Assembly: GCF_002432345.1 (NCBI RefSeq)
Contig: NZ_DJDT01000139.1
Span: 1-9,528, forward strand
Origin: Pedobacter sp. UBA5917
Lineage (GTDB): Bacteria > Bacteroidota > Bacteroidia > Sphingobacteriales > Sphingobacteriaceae
Direction: 5' to 3'
DNA: 9,528 nucleotides
The position numbers were made by a program, and so were the translations under genes. The notes under the pieces were generated by a model. The model was not told where the DNA came from. It did not search any database and saw only the letters and a list, made by a program, of their open reading frames with translations. Below are positions 6,497 to 9,528 of the stretch, in pieces. Within the stretch, counting starts at the first letter, position 1. The number at the start of each line of letters is the position of its first letter.

Positions 6497-7708
6497 TTAC
6501 TCAACAATATTTAAGGCGAAATTTTTATACTTCAGCAACATTAAACTCGTGTTAATATAACCTAATTTTTCATCATGGATAAATGAAAAGTTATTATGAA
6601 GGCCTTTGTATCTATCTTTTACGATGTAATCTTTATAATCTTCGCCATAGGTTACCAATAACCTGCCGAAATAATAGCCAACATCAAAACCTTTAAAGGC
6701 ATATTCCCCAGGTTCAAAGCCGTATTTATAGCGGTATTTTTTAATAAAAGTAACCACATTGCTGCTTTTATAGTCGATTTTATAAGATGAACTGATGATG
6801 GTATTCAGATCCTGTAATTTATCGGCCGGATAATTCTGTTTTACCCAGTTGGGGTGCCCAAAAAGGTTAATGGCATATCCCCCCGTGGGCAGATTCTTTA
6901 GTTTGGCAAGTTTTTCGATGGTGGGCAGTACAAAAGCACGATCGGATGAGGTTACAATCACAGCATATTGCTTGCCCTTAATCATTTTAGTTTCGAAAGT
7001 GTAGGCCGAAGCATATTCCTGTACGATAAATTTGGTATTGGCCTGAAAATAATTCCTGATCGGCGCAGCAAAAGCCTCATCTTCCGTTTTTTTCGGATTA
7101 ATGAGTACTACAATGGTACTCGTAGGATTAAAGTTTTTGAAAATGTAGCTCCCAATTTTTTTTCCGTGCAAACCGATATTGTTGACTACCGAAACGAGAT
7201 TCGGATTGTTGAATTCAGCCGGATCGGTGGCGGCCAAAGGCGAAACTATTGTAGCATTGTTTTCTTTGGCATAGCTGGATATAAATTTCAGTCCATCCGG
7301 AAAAACAGGACCGATAATTAAATTACTCTGTTTAAACCGTTCGTTTTTATAAAGGAGAGAGATATGTGCATTATCATCCTGGGTATCGAATACATTGAGT
7401 TTAAAATTTAAACCCTGTGCTGCAGCAGAATCGAGCCCCAGTTTAAAACCCTGATAAAAATCGATGGGCATGGCAAACTTCTCAATATCGGCTTTTGTAG
7501 CTGTTTTTAAATTCAGTTCATCCAGTTTAAAGGGAACCAGTAAAGAAACACTGGCCTGGGTAAACTTTTTGATAGGCTTTTTATCTGCCGGTTTTTCTTT
7601 TTCGACCGGTTTACTGGTTTCGGGCTTAGGCGTTCTCACTTTGGGCGAACAAGCACCTAAAACCAACATAAACAGAACTGGCAAACAGTAAACCTTTCTA
7701 AAATTCAT
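6497..7708 (-). CDS. Lipoprotein with type 1 periplasmic-binding (LivJ-like) fold
   Basis: A 403-residue predicted lipoprotein. Residues 1-19 are a type II signal peptide ending LVLGA before Cys20. The residues after the cysteine (SPKVRTPKPE) are basic and proline-rich, without the acidic surface-export signal of Bacteroidota, so a periplasm-facing anchor is likely. A Lys/Pro/Glu linker (about 25-48) precedes the globular domain, which starts with VSLLVPF and reads as a branched-chain amino acid receptor fold: FYQGFKLGLDSA, then a segment with NLIIGPVFPDG and IVSPLAATDP, the typical ligand-site region. Many Bacteroidota relatives carry LysM domains; none is visible here. No ABC permease or ATPase gene is nearby, so a role other than uptake (sensing, envelope or cell-wall regulation as for LpoA-like folds) is possible; that is inference. 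Start ATG 7708 is preferred over the in-frame TTG 7726 because it gives a compact signal peptide. Confidence 0.85.
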   Translation of the reverse strand: MNFRKVYCLPVLFMLVLGACSPKVRTPKPETSKPVEKEKPADKKPIKKFTQASVSLLVPFKLDELNLKTATKADIEKFAMPIDFYQGFKLGLDSAAAQGLNFKLNVFDTQDDNAHISLLYKNERFKQSNLIIGPVFPDGLKFISSYAKENNATIVSPLAATDPAEFNNPNLVSVVNNIGLHGKKIGSYIFKNFNPTSTIVVLINPKKTEDEAFAAPIRNYFQANTKFIVQEYASAYTFETKMIKGKQYAVIVTSSDRAFVLPTIEKLAKLKNLPTGGYAINLFGHPNWVKQNYPADKLQDLNTIISSSYKIDYKSSNVVTFIKKYRYKYGFEPGEYAFKGFDVGYYFGRLLVTYGEDYKDYIVKDRYKGLHNNFSFIHDEKLGYINTSLMLLKYKNFALNIVE

Positions 7709-7729
7709 ACCTATCGTTTTTAACAAAAT

Positions 7730-7762
7730 ATGCTAGCAAAGTTTATTCCACCTTGCTAGCAT
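7730..7762. repeat. Perfect 10-base inverted repeat between guaA and the lipoprotein gene
   Basis: ATGCTAGCAA (7730-7739) and TTGCTAGCAT (7753-7762) are exact reverse complements with a 13-base spacer; each arm also contains the palindrome TGCTAGCA. On the - strand the stem is followed by ATTTTGTT, so it could end guaA transcription, weakly. It also covers AAACTTTG (7744-7737 on the - strand), one base off the TAnnTTTG box, 28 bases before the lipoprotein ATG, so it could equally be an operator. I cannot decide between these. Confidence 0.6.
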
Positions 7763-7782
7763 TACTTTTATTTTATGCAGTT

Positions 7783-7817
7783 TGTACTCCAAACTGAAAA
7801 CTCACAACTCCTAACTC
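7783..7817 (-). repeat. Degenerate heptamer tandem repeat, tract 2
   Basis: On the - strand, five consecutive 7-base units starting four bases after the guaA stop codon: GAGTTAG, GAGTTGT, GAGTTTT, CAGTTTG, GAGTACA. Part of it (7778-7784 with 7790-7796) can also pair as CAGTTTG/CAAACTG, a 7-base stem with a 5-base loop, but no T-run follows. Confidence 0.75.
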
Positions 7818-7821
7818 AACG

Positions 7822-9351
7822 CTATTCCCATTCGATAGTTGCAGGCGGTTTAGAGCTAATATCGTATACCACCCTGTTAATACCTTTAACTTTATTGATG
7901 ATTTCGTTGGAGATTTTAGCCAATACCGGATAAGGCAAATGGCACCAATCAGCTGTCATACCATCCAATGATTCAACCGCTCTCAGGGCGATTACATTTT
8001 CGTAGGTACGTTCATCGCCCATTACACCAACAGACCGCACAGGCAAAAAGATTGCTCCTGCCTGCCATACCTGATCGTATAATCCAGCTTCTTTCAGGTT
8101 ATCGATATAAATTTTATCGGCATCCTGTAAAATAGCCACTTTTTCGGCAGTAACCTCACCAATGATACGGATACCTAAACCTGGCCCCGGGAAAGGGTGA
8201 CGGCCTAAAATAAACGATTCTAAGCCTAAAGTGGTACCAACTCTTCTTACTTCATCTTTAAATAAAGTTTTAAGCGGTTCTACTACTTTAAGTTTCATAA
8301 AATCAGGCAAACCGCCAACATTATGGTGTGATTTAATGGTTGCCGAAGGACCTTTAACCGAAACCGACTCGATGATATCTGGATAGATGGTACCCTGAGC
8401 CAACCATTTTACATCCTGGATCAGGTGCGATTCTTCATCAAAAACTTCGATAAATACACGACCAATGATTTTACGTTTCTGCTCCGGATCCTCTACCCCA
8501 GCCAATTGACTCAAAAATTTATCTTTAGCATCAACACCTTTAATGTTTAAGCCAAAATCTTTGTATTGTTCTAAAACACTTTCGTATTCGTTTTTACGCA
8601 ATAAACCGTTATCAACAAATATACAGTGCAGATTGGTACCGATGGCTTTATGCAAAAGTACTGCTGCCACACTACTATCAACACCACCTGAAAGGGCCAA
8701 AACCACTTTGTCGTTGCCCACAGTAGCTTTAATATCGGCAATGGTAGTTTCAACAAAAGCAGCAGAGGTCCAGTCCTGGCTACAACCGCAGATATCAACT
8801 AAAAAGTTTTCCAAAAGGATTTTTCCGTCAATACTGTGTGTTACTTCAGGGTGAAACTGGATGGCATAAGTATCAGAATCTTTGATATGATATGCAGCCA
8901 CTTTTACACTATCGGTACTGGCAATTAATTCGAAGTTTTCAGGAATATCGGTAATGGTATCGCCATGGCTCATCCAAACCTGCGAACCCAGGTTAATACC
9001 TTTGAATAATTTATTCTCCTGGTTTACAAAATTTAGGTTGGCGCGGCCATATTCGCGTGTTGAAGAAGGCTGAACCGAACCACCAGAATGCTGCGCGATA
9101 TATTGTGCACCATAACAAACAGCCAATAACGGATATTTTAAATGGTATTTCGATAAATCAATCTGAGGCGCATCTTCCTGACGCACAGAATAAGGACTAC
9201 CCGAAAATATAACTCCTTTTACATCAGGCGTAACCTCAGGCAGATTGTTATATGGATATATTTCACAGTAAATATTTAGTTCGCGAACCCTACGGGCGAT
9301 GAGTTGTGTAAATTGCGAACCAAAATCGACGATAATGATTTTCTCTTGCAT
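7822..9351 (-). CDS. guaA: GMP synthase (glutamine-hydrolysing)
   Basis: Converts XMP to GMP with ATP and glutamine, the last step of guanine nucleotide synthesis, in the cytoplasm. All parts of the 509-residue protein are in place. The class I glutamine amidotransferase domain (1 to about 190) has the oxyanion-strand region FSGSPYS (49-55), nucleophile Cys79 in AVCYGAQ, and His167 and Glu169 in FHPEV. The ATP pyrophosphatase domain has the P-loop SGGVDSS (221-227). The C-terminal dimerisation domain includes GRHPFPGPGLG and ends with IEWE, the conserved last residues. Start: ATG 9351 gives the standard MQEKIIIVDFGSQ opening; the in-frame TTG at 9357 would add two residues inside the promoter box. 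It is the first gene of a leftward series with the lipoprotein and methyltransferase genes, though a 113-base gap with a hairpin follows it. Confidence 0.98.
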   Translation of the reverse strand: MQEKIIIVDFGSQFTQLIARRVRELNIYCEIYPYNNLPEVTPDVKGVIFSGSPYSVRQEDAPQIDLSKYHLKYPLLAVCYGAQYIAQHSGGSVQPSSTREYGRANLNFVNQENKLFKGINLGSQVWMSHGDTITDIPENFELIASTDSVKVAAYHIKDSDTYAIQFHPEVTHSIDGKILLENFLVDICGCSQDWTSAAFVETTIADIKATVGNDKVVLALSGGVDSSVAAVLLHKAIGTNLHCIFVDNGLLRKNEYESVLEQYKDFGLNIKGVDAKDKFLSQLAGVEDPEQKRKIIGRVFIEVFDEESHLIQDVKWLAQGTIYPDIIESVSVKGPSATIKSHHNVGGLPDFMKLKVVEPLKTLFKDEVRRVGTTLGLESFILGRHPFPGPGLGIRIIGEVTAEKVAILQDADKIYIDNLKEAGLYDQVWQAGAIFLPVRSVGVMGDERTYENVIALRAVESLDGMTADWCHLPYPVLAKISNEIINKVKGINRVVYDISSKPPATIEWE

Positions 9352-9354
9352 CCG

Positions 9355-9362
9355 CAAAAGTA
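9355..9362 (-). promoter_or_regulatory. Candidate -7 box (TACTTTTG) of guaA
   Basis: On the - strand TACTTTTG matches TAnnTTTG exactly but ends only 3 bases before the guaA ATG. A transcript from it would start at or next to the ATG and be practically leaderless. No TTG -33 box is visible 17-23 bases upstream, so it may be coincidental; no better box was found in the upstream sequence of the window. Confidence 0.4.
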
Positions 9363-9404
9363 GTAATTAGATATGATATTTGGGGTCAGAGATTTAAGAT
9401 TTTT

Positions 9405-9457
9405 GGAGCATGCATGGAGTTTTGAGCTGGGGGCGTGGAGATGGGCGCTTAGCGCCG
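9405..9457 (+). repeat. Degenerate heptamer tandem repeat, tract 3
   Basis: After GGAGCAT at 9405 and a 4-base offset, six units in 7-base phase run from 9416: GGAGTTT, TGAGCTG, GGGGCGT, GGAGATG, GGCGCTT, AGCGCCG. Positions 2 and 4 of every unit are G. The last units also form GGCGC-TTA-GCGCC (9444-9456). It lies upstream of guaA. Confidence 0.55.
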
Positions 9458-9528
9458 GATGTTTGGCATCAGTTAACCGATTTAAACAATTAATTTATTT
9501 GTTGACCATTAAGAAATTAAGGACATTA

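Noticed and set aside
7778..7796. CAGTTTG/CAAACTG hairpin as the guaA terminator
   Set aside because: No T-run follows on the - strand, and the pairing is explained by the heptamer repeat.

Overview
The window looks like chromosomal DNA of a Bacteroidota species, most likely a Pedobacter-like member of the Sphingobacteriaceae. Four things point there: -7 promoter boxes of the type TAnnTTTG, starts without Shine-Dalgarno sequences, an outer-membrane porin ending in Phe, and protein sequences typical of the phylum. The genus is inferred from style, not from a search.

Left part, all on the + strand: the 3' end of hppA (membrane pyrophosphatase, K+-dependent type by motif), a probable terminator, an APC-superfamily amino acid permease, a strong terminator, an OprO/OprP-type porin and a MarC-family membrane protein. 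Porin and marC-like gene share the same 11-base promoter core, GCTACCTTTGC, and both should have very short leaders.

Middle (4753-5296): a 544-base convergent intergenic region. It holds a heptamer repeat tract, two copies of a double-hairpin dispersed element (a third copy lies at 3966-4038, between porin and marC-like gene), a candidate 35-residue single-pass membrane protein, and a decamer repeat that runs into the stop codon of the next gene.

Right part, all on the - strand and transcribed leftward: guaA (GMP synthase), then a lipoprotein with a type 1 periplasmic-binding fold, then an RsmB/NSUN-type RNA m5C methyltransferase. The last two are 30 bases apart and probably co-transcribed. 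The 113-base gap after guaA has a heptamer tract and a perfect 10-base inverted repeat. The guaA promoter candidate sits almost on its ATG.

The genes are mostly ordinary core or housekeeping functions: energy coupling, uptake, purine synthesis and RNA modification. I see no defence system, mobile element with a transposase, CRISPR array or biosynthetic cluster. The most unusual content is in the non-coding DNA. The hairpin element carries interchangeable inserts that appear in inverted orientation in its two hairpins, and related degenerate heptamer tracts recur next to genes.
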